From Alphaproteobacteria bacterium (lineage in GTDB: Bacteria > Pseudomonadota > Alphaproteobacteria > Rhizobiales > Xanthobacteraceae), in the NCBI GenBank assembly GCA_021325315.1, contig JAJPHK010000036.1:1-34016 (forward strand): a DNA stretch of 34,016 nucleotides. Direction: 5' to 3'. The first letter of the stretch is position 1. Each line of letters begins with the position of its first letter. The position numbers and the translations under genes were made by a program. The notes under the pieces were generated by a model. It did no database searches and was not told where the DNA came from. It saw only the letters and a program-made list of their open reading frames with translations. Positions 32,785 to 34,016 of the stretch are shown in pieces.

Positions 32785-32920
32785 GTCGTGTTTCCCCAGC
32801 GTTCGGCAATGGCTTTCCGCGAGATTAGCCGAGGTTAACGATACGCGCGAGGCGAATTGCGTCTCGCTTGCGGAACCGTGCGCCCGCCCGTAGGTTGCGG
32901 CAATTTTTCGCGGACGTGCC

Positions 32921-33727
32921 ATGATTCCGAAGCGCTACTGGACGGAGATGACCTGGGAGGATTTCCACGACGGAGATCCTGCGGACTGGATCGCGGTGCT
33001 TCCGGTCGCGGCGGTCGAACAGCACGGGCCGCATCTTCCGGTCGGTGTCGATAGCTACATCGCCGAGGGCTATCTGCACCGCGTGATGGAGCTTCTGCCG
33101 CAATCGCTGCCCGCGACCTTCCTGCCGTTGCAGGCGGTCGGGAAGTCCGACGAGCACCTTTCGTTTCCCGGGACGCTCACGCTCTCGCCGGAAACCGCGA
33201 TCCGTGTCTGGACCGAAATCGGCGAGAGCGTTTACCGCGCGGGCGTGCGGAAGATCGTGATCGTGAATTCGCACGGCGGCAATTCGCCGGTGATCGATAT
33301 TGTCGCGCAAAATCTGCGCACGCGCTGCAAGATGCTCGCGGTGACGACCTCGTGGCATAGGCTCGGCTACCCGGAGGGATTGTTCTCGAAAGAGGAAATC
33401 GCGCACGGCATTCACGGCGGCGAGATCGAGACGTCGCTGATGCTGTGGCTGAAGACCGAAACGGTGCGGCCGGATATCGGCGACGGCAAGCCCGCGTCGC
33501 TCGCGATGGAACGCGAGTTCAAATATCTCCGCGCCTCGCGGCCGGCGGGCTTCGCCTGGATGACGCAGGATCTGAACCCGAGCGGTGTCGTCGGCAACGC
33601 GCGCGCGGGCACGCTGGAGAAGGGCGCCGCGGCGATCGATCACGGCGCGAAGGCTTTTGTGGCCCTTCTCGAGGATGTGCAGCGCTTCGATCTCAAGCGG
33701 CTGCGCGAGGGACCACTGAAGGATTGA
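32921..33727 (+). CDS. creatininase-family amidohydrolase
   Basis: A metal-dependent hydrolase of the creatininase/MftE fold (268 residues). Ligand motifs are intact: LPVAAVEQHGPHLPVGVDSY supplies Glu33, His35, His38 and Asp44; then IVNSHGGNSPV (about 115-123) and HGGEIETS with Glu168. Members hydrolyse cyclic or small amides, for example creatinine or formamidopyrimidine, or trim peptides. True creatininase is only one of them, so the substrate is not assigned. The ATG at 32921 lies 136 bp from the divergent SDR. The nearby transporter suggests uptake or export of a related compound, which is a weak inference. Confidence 0.9.
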   Translation: MIPKRYWTEMTWEDFHDGDPADWIAVLPVAAVEQHGPHLPVGVDSYIAEGYLHRVMELLPQSLPATFLPLQAVGKSDEHLSFPGTLTLSPETAIRVWTEIGESVYRAGVRKIVIVNSHGGNSPVIDIVAQNLRTRCKMLAVTTSWHRLGYPEGLFSKEEIAHGIHGGEIETSLMLWLKTETVRPDIGDGKPASLAMEREFKYLRASRPAGFAWMTQDLNPSGVVGNARAGTLEKGAAAIDHGAKAFVALLEDVQRFDLKRLREGPLKD

Positions 33728-34016
33728 ATTCAATTTTTGGTTTCTCCGTTCGTTATGAATGCGCGAGCGCGCCTTCCACCGTCATTCGGAGGCGCGAGCG
33801 AAGTCGGGCTTGCCCGACTTCGCCATTTAAAACGCGCAAGTCGGCTAAACCCGACTTCGGTGTGCTGCGCTGCGCCCGGAATGACGAACAGCGGGGCAAA
33901 CGCCTTTATCTCCGCGCCCGGGTTTTCACCCGTCCGGAGCATTTTCTTTCCGCGAACGGCGCAAGCGCCAAGCGCGGTGAGGGACCGGAGCGCCGCTGGG
34001 CGCAATCGGGCCTTCC
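33728..34016. repeat. gene-free end of window with REP/BIME-like palindromic element
   Basis: No credible gene is visible here. The main structure runs from about 33780 to 33886. It has outer inverted repeats GTCATTC (33781-33787) and GAATGAC (33879-33885). Inside are two hairpins: GCGAAGTCGGG-CTTG-CCCGACTTCGC (33798-33823) and AAGTCGG-CTAAAC-CCGACTT (33838-33857). They share the AAGTCGGG unit, so the element looks like a pair of opposed palindromic units. The remaining 130 bp is GC-rich with short palindromes (GGCGCAAGCGCC, GAGCGCCGCTGGGCGC) but no feature I can name. The 91-codon ORF across this region is a by-product of the repeat. Confidence 0.75.

Noticed and set aside
33730-34005. 91-codon minus ORF at the right end
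   Set aside because: It runs through the palindromic repeat; the product reads like a translated repeat element and has no ribosome-binding site.

Overview
The window looks like chromosomal DNA of a GC-rich alphaproteobacterium, most likely order Hyphomicrobiales (Rhizobiales). The reasons are the rRNA and tRNA sequence style, the strongly GC-biased codon use, the sfsA-map-radC neighbourhood, several Tat-exported proteins, and an ECF sigma/anti-sigma operon with a cupredoxin. Genus is not assigned. I recognise 35 intact protein genes, one frameshifted gene, the 3' end of a 23S rRNA, a 5S rRNA and an initiator tRNA.

Layout. 1-575: end of an rRNA operon (23S 3' end, spacer, 5S, terminator). 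589-4228: secreted alpha/beta-hydrolase-like protein (-), secreted protein of unknown function (+), APC amino-acid permease (-). 4428-4531: tRNA-fMet and terminator. 4760-6256: SAM methyltransferase (+), exported DUF1330 protein (-), an orphan hairpin. 6300-9037 (-): four-gene operon of metallophosphoesterase, cupredoxin, ECF sigma and membrane anti-sigma. 9125-9696 (-): ogt-type alkyltransferase broken by a one-base frameshift. 9730-12175: amidohydrolase, ABM-domain protein, PLP aminotransferase. 12262-16345 (+): tightly coupled operon of xylonate-dehydratase-like IlvD/Edd enzyme, PEP-mutase/isocitrate-lyase-family enzyme, GNAT and a DHRS6/2-keto-3-deoxy-L-fuconate-dehydrogenase-like SDR. 16349-18603 (-): two secreted alpha/beta hydrolases, one MetX-like. 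18757-22032 (+): DenD-like dehydrogenase, sfsA, map, radC. 22079-24757: methyltransferase (-), divergent AraC regulator (+), exported protein with AprI/Inh protease-inhibitor character (-). 24837-25814 (-): D-2-hydroxyacid dehydrogenase. 25977-30351 (+): complete CUT1-type ABC importer (ATPase, Tat-exported binding protein, two permeases) with a hairpin element before the permeases. 30442-33727: ICMT-like membrane methyltransferase (+), DMT transporter and SDR (-, one operon), creatininase-family hydrolase (+). 33728-34016: no credible gene; a REP/BIME-like palindromic element.

How the genes work together. The recurring theme is use of sugars and sugar acids: a lactonase-type amidohydrolase, a sugar-acid dehydratase operon, an erythronate-dehydrogenase-like enzyme, a 2-hydroxyacid dehydrogenase and a sugar-type ABC importer. 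The best candidate for something undescribed is the 12262-16345 operon. It encodes the dehydratase and dehydrogenase of an oxidative 2-keto-3-deoxy-acid route, but in place of the usual aldolase or FAH-type hydrolase it carries a PEP-mutase-superfamily enzyme. The ECF operon is a second self-contained module, probably an envelope or redox stress circuit. Family calls come from motifs and remembered family patterns; no searches were run.
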